From the NCBI RefSeq assembly GCF_000350225.1, contig NW_005179158.1, positions 554,158 to 618,157 of the forward strand: 64,000 nt of DNA, written 5' to 3'. A program made the translations under genes and the position numbers. Shown here in pieces: positions 41,822 to 52,899 of the stretch. How positions within the stretch are numbered: the stretch's first letter is position 1; every line of letters begins with the position of its first letter. The DNA comes from Chondrus crispus. Lineage: Eukaryota > Rhodophyta > Florideophyceae > Gigartinales > Gigartinaceae. The notes beneath the pieces were generated by a model. That model worked only from the letters and a program-made list of their open reading frames with translations. It made no database searches and was not told the DNA's origin.

Positions 41822-43739
41822 CTACTACTATCTGGAGGTGGCGTCTGCCGGCTAATGACGCCGGGAGGGGTCCGCATAGGTCCGCGGACACTTTGTCCAT
41901 AGTGACGGGTGCCCGTCTTAGGCGGCACCGAATGCGTCGAAAACGCTTGCGCGTGCGACAGGCTGGCCTGATCCGGCTCTTGCGGCGGGTGGGCAGCCAT
42001 TGACGACACAGCGTCGCGTCGGTGTGCACGAGACTGATATCCGGCCTGCTGGGCACGGCGGTTATGCGCCAGCGGGCGTTCCGCCCCCTCCGACGCTCCA
42101 CAGACATAACCTGCGCCACTCGGGCCGTGTCAGGTAAGGGGGAGGACGTTGGGAACGGGGCGCGAGTCTGTTTGCCGAGGGGGCTCGCTGGGCAGAGCAG
42201 TGTGCCCTCGTGGTCGTGGTTGACGCCTTTGTTGAGGTCTGGGTAGCGCTTCAGTAGCTGCAGTAAGTCAGGGGTCGCACGGTGGTTGAATGTATCATGG
42301 AGGCGGCGCAGTTTCCGGGGTATGGTGAAGCGAGCGGACTTCGCTGTAGTGCGGCGAGCGCATGTGCTCGCCGCATAATGTACCGGCGGCTGGTCCACAA
42401 CGTACACGCTGTTTTCGGAATGGGCTGTGGCGATGACGTGACGGCTGGGTGGTGCGTGGTGTGTCCTCTCGAGGACGTACGCGGTGCTACCCTGGAACTG
42501 GACGTCGTGATGTTGCGCCAGCTGGTGAACGGAGAGGAGCGTGTCTCCGAGGGCCGGAACATGGAGTGCAGTGCTGACGGTGAGAGGGCGCCGGGATGTA
42601 GGTATGTACGCGGCTCCCCTGCAGGTTGCAGTCGTGGTACGTTGGTCGGCTAGTTGTATGCGGGTGCGGGTAGGGGAGGTGTCTCGTAAGACGTCCTTGA
42701 CGGGCGTCATTGTGATGGAACATGCGGAGTCGAGCAAGGTGCGGGGCAACGGGGGGTAGGAGGTACGGGAGCATTTATTAGGCTCCGTATCAGTCTCAGT
42801 CTGGGCAGCGAGAATGAGTGCTGCTACTTGACGTGCAAGGTCACCAGTATCCAACGCTGTGGCCTGGTTGGCTGTGTGCAGCCGCGGGGGGGGCTGTCGG
42901 TGAAGGCAGCTTCAGATCGGGCGTTCACGGTGGTCCGACTCCGAATGGTTGTCCTGTAGGCACGGTTGGCAACGGTACGTGAGGGTGGGGTCACCGGCGG
43001 GCTGCCGGTATGCAATACGCGGCGGCCCGGTGGGAGTGCGGTGGGGACGTTGCGGGGGTCCGGTGGTGTAGGCGGCTAGCAGCGGAGGTGCGTCAGGTGC
43101 GGTACCAAGAGCGCGGAGCTCGGAGTACAGTTTTTTCACTTGCGTTGTTGTGGCGGCGCTATTGGCATACAGGCTTCGTAGGAATGCCAAGTGTGGGTGA
43201 CTCTGGAGACTGCAAAGGATCCGTGAGATGTAAACACTCGCTTTGGCAGAGTGATGTTTGGGGTCGACACGAACTATCTCTCCTTGAAGGCAGCGGTGGT
43301 AGGTAATGAAGGCATCGGTCGCACATGCATCATAGGGGATCGTCCCGGACGCGGCTAGGAGGAGCTCCACTTGTCTGTCATTGTCAGCCTCGGTTCCGGG
43401 ATTGAGGTGCATTAGTTCGCCCCACGCGTCGTGGCACTCTCGCCCTTCGATGTACAGGTGCCAGGCTGGGTCCGCGACACGTGTGAGAAAGAATTTGAGT
43501 TGCTTCGACAGACTTTGTTCCGCAGGGCTTGGCGGACGGGAGCACAATGCGGTACCATCGTAGGCTTCGATAGCCGCCTTAATGGTAGTGCACCATTCTT
43601 GAAAATTAGACGCATCAGCCCGAAGAGTAGGGACTTCTTTGGAGGACCAGACCGGCGAGGGTCGGGCGATGGTTGGGGTAGAGACCGCAGCAGCTGGTGT
43701 GGCTCCGGGCGGGTCCCCGGGGGTGTTGACATGGGCCAT
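41816..43739 (-). mobile_element. Truncated Ty1/copia retrotransposon
   Basis: Gag, protease and the start of integrase are present on the minus strand; RT, RNase H and 3' LTR are missing because the sequence switches to gypsy RT at about 41815. The 5' LTR was not recognised; it would lie towards the N gap beginning at 43907. The element belongs to a different lineage from the complete copia element at 46-53 kb: the proteins look unalike and the GC content is higher. Confidence 0.72.
41822..43739 (-). pseudogene. Copia-type Gag-Pol, one in-frame TGA, 3' truncated
   Basis: From MAHVNTPGDPPG at 43739: a UBN2/Gag-like domain ('TLRADASNFQEWCTTIKAAI') to about residue 225, then a zinc-knuckle-like C-x2-C-x4-H-x4-H (a CCHH version of the usual CCHC), then an in-frame TGA at 42912-42914. 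The same frame continues: protease ('TLLDSACSITMT', Asp-Ser-Ala type), pre-integrase 'LRRLHDTFNHRATPDLL' with 'CPASPLGK' (the second Cys of the HHCC finger is Ser), and the integrase first Asp in 'KVSADLCGPLPASL'. Similarity ends at about 41830. It is dead by truncation. Confidence 0.75.
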
Positions 43740-43906
43740 CGGGAGAGGGGGGGTAGTTGGTCGGAGCCGGCGTAGGCGCCCTGGGCGGTCCGACGTGTCC
43801 GACGAATCGTCCCAGCCCCAAATAGTGGGTGGCGGATGGGGTGTACGGGGTGGGTGCGTGCGTGGTAGTGGGGGGGGGGGTGGGGGGGGGGTCCGAGAGG
43901 GTGGGG

Positions 43907-44760
43907 NNNNNNNNNNNNNNNNNNNNNNNNNNNNNNNNNNNNNNNNNNNNNNNNNNNNNNNNNNNNNNNNNNNNNNNNNNNNNNNNNNNNNNNNNNNNNN
44001 NNNNNNNNNNNNNNNNNNNNNNNNNNNNNNNNNNNNNNNNNNNNNNNNNNNNNNNNNNNNNNNNNNNNNNNNNNNNNNNNNNNNNNNNNNNNNNNNNNNN
44101 NNNNNNNNNNNNNNNNNNNNNNNNNNNNNNNNNNNNNNNNNNNNNNNNNNNNNNNNNNNNNNNNNNNNNNNNNNNNNNNNNNNNNNNNNNNNNNNNNNNN
44201 NNNNNNNNNNNNNNNNNNNNNNNNNNNNNNNNNNNNNNNNNNNNNNNNNNNNNNNNNNNNNNNNNNNNNNNNNNNNNNNNNNNNNNNNNNNNNNNNNNNN
44301 NNNNNNNNNNNNNNNNNNNNNNNNNNNNNNNNNNNNNNNNNNNNNNNNNNNNNNNNNNNNNNNNNNNNNNNNNNNNNNNNNNNNNNNNNNNNNNNNNNNN
44401 NNNNNNNNNNNNNNNNNNNNNNNNNNNNNNNNNNNNNNNNNNNNNNNNNNNNNNNNNNNNNNNNNNNNNNNNNNNNNNNNNNNNNNNNNNNNNNNNNNNN
44501 NNNNNNNNNNNNNNNNNNNNNNNNNNNNNNNNNNNNNNNNNNNNNNNNNNNNNNNNNNNNNNNNNNNNNNNNNNNNNNNNNNNNNNNNNNNNNNNNNNNN
44601 NNNNNNNNNNNNNNNNNNNNNNNNNNNNNNNNNNNNNNNNNNNNNNNNNNNNNNNNNNNNNNNNNNNNNNNNNNNNNNNNNNNNNNNNNNNNNNNNNNNN
44701 NNNNNNNNNNNNNNNNNNNNNNNNNNNNNNNNNNNNNNNNNNNNNNNNNNNNNNNNNNNN
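43907..44760. other. Assembly gap (854 N)
   Basis: Estimated-size gap. The left edge follows a G-homopolymer region (43871-43890), which probably broke assembly. The right edge cuts the second Harbinger-like transposase in its catalytic domain. Any frames spanning it are meaningless. Confidence 0.99.
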
Positions 44761-45380
44761 CGTATAATTTATGCTTGCCGCTAAAAAAAATTTCCTTTTT
44801 GAATGTTGCCGCTCGATCGGTTAGCTTGTTGGAAGGTAACATCTGTAGCGTATCGACCAAACTTGAAGTGCTTGAATGCCCTCTTTTCGTCCAGCAGTCG
44901 CTCCATGGGCCCCTGTTCCGCCTTTTCCAGTACAAACAGTTCATAGAATCTTGTAGAGATCATCAAAATGAAGCGTGTAACCAATCGCTCGAACATCGCA
45001 TCCTTCATCTTGAACGTCTGGCCGAGATAATCCCACTGTCCGCCATGTTTGAGAGTAGCAAGTACCATGAAAAGGGCGTCTTTTGCAGTGTACTGAGATC
45101 GTCACCCAGGGCCAACGTTGTAATTATTGGCCAGGAAGGTGCGGACTTTTCCGTAGAGCTGAATAAACTCCTTGATGGTAAAGTTTGTCAACTGAACAAT
45201 GGCAGCGCCTCCTCCGTTATTATAAAATGTGTCCAGAATGGGGCGGTCTGAATCGTTCTCCTCGTCAGTGTCCGCTTGTGGCTCGCAGGGATACTGCGCG
45301 AGAGCCGCTTCGCGGCTAATGGCCGCATCCGCCAAAATTTGTAAAGCGGCTTGTGCATCGGTGGGCGTTATCGCTTCCAT
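44761..45380 (-). pseudogene. Harbinger-like transposase, second copy, cut by the gap
   Basis: From MEAITPTDAQAALQILAD at 45380, homologous to the copy at 22920. An in-frame TGA at 45102-45104 falls where copy 1 has Arg (the next codon is CGA, so a CGA-to-TGA change is likely). The same frame then continues through 'KHGGQWDYLGQTFKMKD' and 'RYATDVTFQQ' with the first catalytic Asp. A T run near 44785-44792 changes the frame again just before the gap. The remaining two-thirds, including the later catalytic residues, are in the Ns. Confidence 0.8.
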
Positions 45381-45399
45381 GACGGCCCGAGTGAGCTCG

Positions 45400-46120
45400 G
45401 AATGATGATGCGGAGGGGGGTTGGCGAACCGTGGCGAGCTGTCGGGGGAGGTAGGTGTGGTTGCTGTTGGGGGGAGGTAGAGGTAGGTTTGGTTGCTGAT
45501 GGAGGAGGTAGGGGTGGTCGCCGTCGAGGAAGGCGGATGTGGCTGCCGTCAGCGGAGGGGAGTGTCACCGCCGTCGGGGGAGGTGGGTGTCGTCGTTGTG
45601 AGGGAAGGTGGATGTGCCGCTGTCAGGGGAAGCAGGTGTAGTAGCCGTCAGGGAAGGTGGATGTGGACGCCGTCAGGGGAGGCAAGTGCGTCCGCCGTCG
45701 GGAAAAGTGGGTGTCGTCGCCGTCGAGGAAGGGTATTGTCGTCTCTGTGAGGGGAGATGAGTACCAACGCCGTGGGTAGAGGTGGTTGTGATAGCCGTCA
45801 GGGGAGGGGGTACTGCTGCCGTCAGGGGAGGTAGATGTGGCCGCCGTCAGGGGAGGGGTGTGTCGCGGCCGTCGGGGGAGGTGGGCGTGGTCGTTGTGAG
45901 GGGAGGTGGATGTCGCCGCCGTCAGGGGAAGTGGGTGTATTCGTCGTCAGGGGAGATGGATGTGGACGTCGTCAGGGGAGGAGGGTGTCGCCGCCGTCGG
46001 GGGAGGTGGATATGGGCGCCGTCAGGGAGCAGGTGGGTGTGGGCGCCGTCACGGGGAAGGTTGGGGTGTTCGCCATCAGCGGTGGCGAATGGGGCCGTCG
46101 TCCGGGGCAAGTTTAGGGGT
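45400..46120. repeat. 25-bp minisatellite before the second Harbinger-like transposase
   Basis: More than 20 tandem copies of a 25-bp unit of the type GTCAGGGGAGGTGGATGTGG + CCGCC, most regular between about 45815 and 46060. It lies directly 5' of the transposase ATG (45380, minus strand), the same position as the 22-bp array in front of copy 1. It makes long V/G/R-rich open frames that are artefacts. Confidence 0.88.
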
Positions 46121-46398
46121 AGCTGTCATGGGAGGTGAGTGCGATTACGTGGAGATATGCAGGGATGGATCGCATTGTAGTGAGATGGCGTGATTTGAAA
46201 AGACCGCCCAATGCTGATGATGCGTTTCTGCGCACAGAATTGGTGGCACTGCTCATGTTATGATTGACTAGAATGAAATATCAAAAATATTTATAGGAAT
46301 TAGGGGGAGATCGAATTGGGAGATAGTCTTTCCGTATTTACTCGGTCGTTTCCGTTGCTACCCCCATGGTTACTGTATGGCAATTGTGATGACCCACA
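46121..46398. other. Spacer up to the copia 5' LTR
   Basis: 278 bp, AT-rich, no gene. It ends in the 5-bp target copy CCACA (46394-46398) of the complete copia element. Confidence 0.5.
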
Positions 46399-46696
46399 TG
46401 TGAAACAATGTATGATATGGAGGCACATCCATTTCTCTAATTGCTGGATGCGTCAGAACTTGTATTTCTTTATGATACTGTAAGGGTTAAGTAGTATATA
46501 AGTAGGGCTCGCGCTGCGGACTGTAGGTTCGTACCGGGCCAGAGGTTTGTGTCAAAACGCAGAGCCTACCTGCGAAAACTGTCCGACTGCACGGACTTCG
46601 CACGGGCTCGGACGGTCGGTCGTAGACCTGTCCATTGACACTTTAATAAAAATCTCTTTTTCTAATTCTTTAAGGAATTCCTCACGAAATCCCACA
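46399..46696 (+). repeat. 5' LTR of the copia element
   Basis: It contains TATATAA at 46495-46501 (promoter candidate) and AATAAA at 46645-46650 (poly(A) signal candidate). Compared with the 3' LTR, eight substitutions and no indels; four of the eight are CG versus CA/TG differences. Confidence 0.93.
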
Positions 46697-48171
46697 TTAA
46701 TTAATTGCTGATTTCGAGTTCGATTCTTTTTCCCCTCTTCCCATTGGCCATCCGTGAGATCCTTGCGCGAGCGATCTCCCGCCTCCCGTTCCTGCCGCCG
46801 ACTCCCCACTTGCGTGTGCACACAACTCGTCGCGTCTCGCCGGTACACGACCCCTCGCCGCCGCCGCTCGCTACTACCGTCCCGCTCTGTTGCTACCGCC
46901 GCTGCTCGCACTCCCGCCGTGCTCTGCCGCTCTGTGCTACTGCTGCCGCCCGGTACTGCCGCCGACGACTCCTGCTGCTGCCGCCTGCTACTGCCGCCGC
47001 CGCTCCCAGGTGCCGCCGCCGCTCTCTGCTGCCGGTGCCGCTTGCTGGTGCCGCCGCAGCTCTCTGCTGCCACGTGCCGCCGCTCTACGCCCCCGCCGCT
47101 GTTGCTCTGTGCTGCTACTTCTGCTGCGCGCCGCTGCAGCTCGCCGCCGCTCGCTCGTCGCTTCTGCTGCTCTGAGCTGCTACTCCTGCCGCGCACCGCC
47201 GCAGCTCGCCGCTGCCGCCCGCCGCCGCCGCTCGCTCGTCGCTGCTGCTGCTCTGTGCTAATACCACCGCCGCTCGCCGCCGCCGCTCGTCGCTGCCGCT
47301 GCTCTCTGCTACCGCTGCCCTCTTCTGTTGCCGCCGCGGGTTGTGCTGCTGCAGCTACTCTCCACCGTTGCAGCCGCCGCTTGCTGCTGCACACACGCCC
47401 GCGCTTTCCGCGTCGGTGCTGTGCCGCGTCTCTCGCTCCACAAACGTTTGGGAGAAGGGAGGATTGTTTGATTTGGTTGTTGTGTGTTTGTCTGAAGGTC
47501 AGTTGGAAGTGGACGTTGTGGTTTGTTTGCGCTGGAACGTGGAAGAGACCCTTGTTTTGCCTGAGAGCGGTTGACCCGGGATCTTTTTCCTGGTGACGCG
47601 AGGCTGGCAACTCGAACCGTGAGGAGATCCTCTCCGGCAGGGAACCCCACCGGTCCTTCGGGGCAGATAACGGTGTCGGCTTTCGGGCCTGGTGTTTCCG
47701 GGCGTGGTGATCTTCCGGGGTGTTGTGCGCTGGGTAGACAACGGTTTCAACTACTGGACTAGCGGTCGGGCAAGTGTCCCGCAAGAGACTAGACACCCCT
47801 TAGGCTTGTGTACTGGCTGGTGTGGGCGTCTTGTAGGGACCATCGCGCCTACTCTCGTAACGCAAGAGTAGGTTGACAGCTGAAGACGTTACCTGACCCG
47901 GACAGGCTCCGGGCGTCAGAGGTCGGACCTCTTCTACCTGCAAGAGCTGCAGGCGCCGAAGGTCGGACCCTTACAAGGTCAACCGATTTACGATCGACGC
48001 AGTTGTCAAGTTTTTTTTGTTGCTATTGTTTTTCTTTGGCAACACCACCCGTCACCACTTAACTAAGTGGTATACAAAATTCCTCCCACTACCCCAGTTG
48101 GTGACGAGGCCAGGCTTCCACAAAGCCAACAAGTGGGAGACTATGCACCCGCGCCCCCCGCTTATACATTT
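46697..48171 (+). other. Long structured leader of the copia element
   Basis: 1.5 kb between LTR and gag start. 46840-47340 is dense in GCT/GCC/CTG-type triplets, which opens a 414-codon antisense frame (46552-47796) rich in R, A, Q and S that is probably not a gene. 47848-47953 holds three consecutive hairpins, and GGTCGGACC is repeated at 47921 and 47961. Such structure before gag fits an RNA packaging or translation-control leader (inference). Confidence 0.5.
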
Positions 48172-51100
48172 ATGCGGGGGTTAACAAACGATGCCCTTAC
48201 AGCTCTAACAAGTGCACAAAAGGGATTCATATCGTCTATTCGCTTCCTTGGGACTACGCCCGACCTCAACGGTATCCATTTGAAAACGACTGTAGCTGAT
48301 ATGTTTCCACCAGCTTCGCTGTTCCGCCAGGAAATATGTGACCTTCCTGCGGTGCATATAGAGTTGCGAAACTTTCTTGACGCGAAAGGAGCAAACTTAG
48401 CGCAACAATCTTCTCATCGCGTGGTCATGACACTAGCCCACGGTTTGTATGAAGAGACAGAGGACACAAAAGCCGCAATTGAAATGGCTCGTGAAATTAT
48501 TGCTGCAGGACGCCGACAACGCCCCCATGCTCCCAGCTCTTCCTCCCATGGTGAACAATCACCTGTGACAAGGACAAGCGGATCCTTCAGTACCCCGACA
48601 GAGAAGGTAGCCCATAACGTCGCTATGCGAATGAAGGAGAAAGAGAAGAAATTCTCAGGGGACTTGGGCTAGTCCTGGATGGCGTATGTAGACGATTATC
48701 TTCAGATTTCCAGGTACTACAACCTCAGTCCTCCTCAGCGACTCCAGTTTCTTCACAATTTACTGCGAGGGGATGCTAAAAGGTATTATCTTGACAAAAT
48801 CGATGGATATGCGACCAGCTTTCAGCAAGCTATCCAAATGCTCGAGGAGGAGTACAACTCCCATGTCCGCCAAACCCGGGTCAAGAACTATCTCAACTCC
48901 CTCCGCGTGACTGTTTTCGCTGCAGAAGGGAAAGCAATGTCCGCTGCTCTAGCTTTGACTTACAAGTCAATTATCAAATTCTCCCGTCAAGGTCCGCGCT
49001 CCCATCAAGGAGACGCTCACAAGGTTGAATTCCTCCGAAATGCTCTTGTAGGAATGCCATGGTCCAGCGAACCGCTCAGTAGAGTGGCAACGCACCAACT
49101 CACATTCCAACCACTGTACTCAGAGCTTGAAGCAGCGCTACAACTGGATAAAGAGTCCAAGATAGCAATCATTCGCGATCGTGCACAACTGATTCAGCGT
49201 TCCGTTTCCCATGACAGCTCGGCCGGCATTCTGTACACTGGACAGGGCAGGTATTACAACAATTCCCCCTACCCGCGTGAGCGAGACCAGACAAGTACCC
49301 GGCAGCCTCGCTTTGGCGGAAGGGCTTTCAGATCACCCTCTACGACTAAGCAGAAGGTAAAGTTCAACCCGCTGACAGTATCGGGTTGCTTCAATTGCGG
49401 AGGTAACCACCTGCTCAGGGACTGCACTCTCCCGCTCAACACATCTAGAGCAGCAACCCGTAAGATGGAATACTACGCAAAGAAGGCAGACACAAAGCCA
49501 ATTGCCGTCCATCATGTCCTCGCCGACTTATGCCAACAACTTGACATTGGCTCTGTGCCGGAAGATGACTCGGAAGAGGAGACAGAAACGACGGACATAA
49601 CTATATTTGAAAGCATTCTAAGCGGAAATGTCACAACGGATGATGTCGACTCCACAGAACATCCCACGGACTCAGGCAGTGATGCTATTAACCACGTCTA
49701 CCTCACAAGCAACTCATGGAACGTGACTGTAGGCGACCCCTTTCACGGGATATGCATAGATTCAGCTGCTCAAAAATCTGTCGTTGGTGTTGAGCAAGCC
49801 AAAGCATACTGTAGCTTGTTCAATGTCCCCTACAGCCCTTCAACATCAAATGCCAAGAACGTTTTCAGCTTTGGGACGCGCAAACATCTCGGGCTTGGTT
49901 TGTTGACGGTGCGGGTCCCAATAGCACCAACACACTTCATTTCTCTCTCGGTTGAAGTTGTAGATACCAATGTTCCCTTTCTCCTTGGACTGGACAACAT
50001 GGACGAATACAAGATGGTACTTGACACGGATAAGGGCATGCTATCTTCGAAGCTTGAAGGGTGGCATATACGCCTTCGGAAGAAACTTGGCCACCTGTAC
50101 TATGAATGGGGACCGAATATATTATTCACGGAGTCCGAACTTATGAAAGTACACAGAAACTTTCATCATCCTGATTCTGAGGGCTTTTATTCCGTAATGA
50201 GCCGTGCTGAATCCGATAAGACATCACCGGAAGTACTCCGGACCTTGAAGCGAATCAGCTCTACGTGCGACCTTTGTCAACGTCGCAGTCGGGCCCCTCA
50301 TCGTTTCAGAGTTTCATTACCTGATGCGGATGTAGTGTTCAATCGAACCTTATGTTTGGACCTTATGTATCTGGAGAACACACCAGTACTGCATGTTGTG
50401 GACAAGGACACCAAGTTCTCTGCAGCTGCGTTCCTCGGAAAGGAGACTGCAGACGCAACTTGGAACACTTTCATGAACATTTGGGTATGTGTGTACATCG
50501 GTTTTCCCGACGCGATGGCAACAGACCAAGGACCACAGTTCAAGTCACAACGATGGAAGACGATCTTGTTGTTGGCGGGAATCAAGCACTTCCAGTCTGG
50601 GGTGCAGAGTCATAATGCTTTGGGCGTTGGAGAACGATATCATGCCTTTCTCAGGGATATATATCGCAAAGTCCGACTCCAACACCCAGGGATTGAAAGG
50701 AGTCACTGTCTGTCGCTGTCATTAAAAGCAATGAATGACACGGCAGGATATCATAGTTTGGTACCTACGTTCCTCATGTTTGGTGCAATTCCAAGGATAC
50801 CAATTGTTCCTATGGACTTACCCGCGCAGATGAACCGTATGAAAGCTATGGAATCTGCGCGAAAAGAGATGGCGTCTGCTATGGCCAAGGAACGAATTTC
50901 TAGGGCCGTGCGCATGAACGTCCCATCCGCAGAGGACAATGATATTGCAATAGGCTCTCGTGTACTTCTCTATCGAGAAAAGGCAGAGGACCAATGGACT
51001 GGACCATACCTTGTTCTTGATGTCAAAGACAAGAGTGTAACGATACAGCTCGAGGGAAAGATTATGAATGTATCCATCGACAAAGTTAAATCCTACAACA

Positions 51101-52899
51101 GCCCTCCTGTTATCCCAGACTGCACACCGCTTGCAGTGAATAACGATGATTCATACAATTTCACTGCCGACAATGAAGATGTGTTAAGGGATGTAGACAC
51201 GATACTTGAAAGAATCAGGGGGACGCCTCCTCCAGCACCAAACGAGTTTAGCGATACTGCGCGACAGGATGCAAATGTGCCGTTAAGCACCCCCGAGATG
51301 CTCACAAGAAATGAGATCACGTCTGTAACGCAAGCACTCATGACACAGGTCATTGATCAAAGCGACATCGCTACAAAATCGTCTAAGTTCTGTAAGGCCA
51401 TGGAGGAGGAGGTGAACGGACTGCAAAAAATGGAAACATAGCAAGTAATTCCCAAAACGTCGTTGCCCCACAAGGCAAATGTCCTAAGTGGTCGTTTCGT
51501 CCTCACTTTGAAGAACTTCGGTTCCGCAGACGAACGCGCTAAGGCTCGCTACGTTGCCCAAGACAACCGCGATCGAGGAAAAGCACATATGGTCCACAAC
51601 ATTACGACTCTACGTCAAAGTTCGACTCGGACTATTGTGCCGGTATCTGCGATGAAAGGATTTCGCCTCTTTTCTCATGACGTGAGACAAGCCTACCTAC
51701 AAAGAGAGGACAAACTGACACGCAAGGTGTTTCTCCTCCCAAAAAGAGCAGATCTGAAGTATTTTGGTCTTGGTGAGGAGGACATACTCGAACTTCTTAA
51801 ACCTATATATGGCATGACAGACGCTGGAGACTACTGGGGAGTTACAGTTGACCGTCATGTCAAGTATGACTTAGGCTTAGTTCCTCTACTTGGTGATTCC
51901 TCCTTGTATGTGAAACGAAACGAGGAAGACCTTGACGGACTGCTTGGAATGTACGTGGAAGACAGTTGCATTGGTGGAAACGATGATATGCAAGAGCTTA
52001 CCAAACTTTCTCTTAAGAAGTTTGACTCAAAAGAACGACTTTGGGATAATTTTGAGTTCTTCGGAACCTGTATCAAAACCTATCCAGACGGCTCCTTCTC
52101 AGTTACGCCGAAAGAGTATACAAAGAAGCTTAAGCCTATACCAATGGACGCATCATTTGCACGTTTTAGGTCTTACCGGTCTGTTCTTGCTTGGATTGGC
52201 TACACACGTCCGAACGCTCTCTGTGCCATTAGCAAAGCCGCACAAGTAACGGAGAAGACTCTCGGGACGGAAAAACTAAAAGCTTTCAATTGCACGATTA
52301 AACATCTAAAGTGGACACATAGCAGGTGTTTAACTTTCTTCTCATTGAAAAAAGATTCTCTTCACATGAGGGTTTACACTGATGCTTCTTTTGCCAGAAA
52401 CGATGATCTTTCATCACAACTCGGGTTCATAACTTTGCTATGTGATAGTTCAGATCGTGCTCACATACTGGAGTATTCAAGCAGAAAGTCGAAAAGAGTG
52501 GTCAGGTCTATTTTAGGAGGAGAGGTATACGCTTTTGCATCCGGTTTTGACCGCGCCTTTATTATGAGACATGATTCGGAGACAATCTTTAAAATGAAGA
52601 TCCCACTTCACATGCTGACCGACTCACTTCAGATGTTTGATGTGATTACCACAGGTTCGTCAACGACTGAGAAAAGGCTCATGATAGACATAACATCTGC
52701 TAGGGAATGCTATAACCGACAAGAAATCTCGCACGTAGGCCTAGTTTCGTCGGAACACAACATAGCAGACGGTCTCACAAAGGAAACCCCTAACAATGCC
52801 CTTGAGAACCTAATAAATTGTAGTTATGACTGCAATCCGGTGAAGAAGTGGATTCATCGTACACAGCCAAGTTCTGCCATCGGAAAAGTGGCAGTGTGA
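48172..52899 (+). pseudogene. Copia-type Gag-Pol polyprotein, two in-frame TAG codons
   Basis: One reading frame from MRGLTNDALTAL to the 3' LTR, interrupted only by TAG at 48670-48672 (within gag) and TAG at 51439-51441 (between integrase and RT). Domains: Gag helical core; zinc knuckle CFNCGGNHLLRDC at about 49388; protease 'GICIDSAAQKSVVG' at about 49750; HHCC integrase finger; integrase core with Asp in 'LCLDLMYLEN', Asp in 'ATDQGPQFKS' and Glu in 'ALGVGERYHA'; RT with 'GMYVEDSCIGG' in place of the usual YVDD (51952-51963); RNase H with 'MRVYTDASFARND' and 'EHNIADGLTK'. The frame otherwise has no indel in 4.7 kb. Either two point nonsense mutations or stop readthrough explain this; the former is more likely. 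Confidence 0.9.

Noticed and set aside
43412..44944. Long frames crossing the 854-N gap on both strands
   Set aside because: Most codons are Ns; only the flanking transposase and Gag parts are real and are annotated separately.
45400..46120. CRISPR-like array
   Set aside because: Units are contiguous without spacers, in a eukaryotic nuclear context, and vary like a minisatellite.
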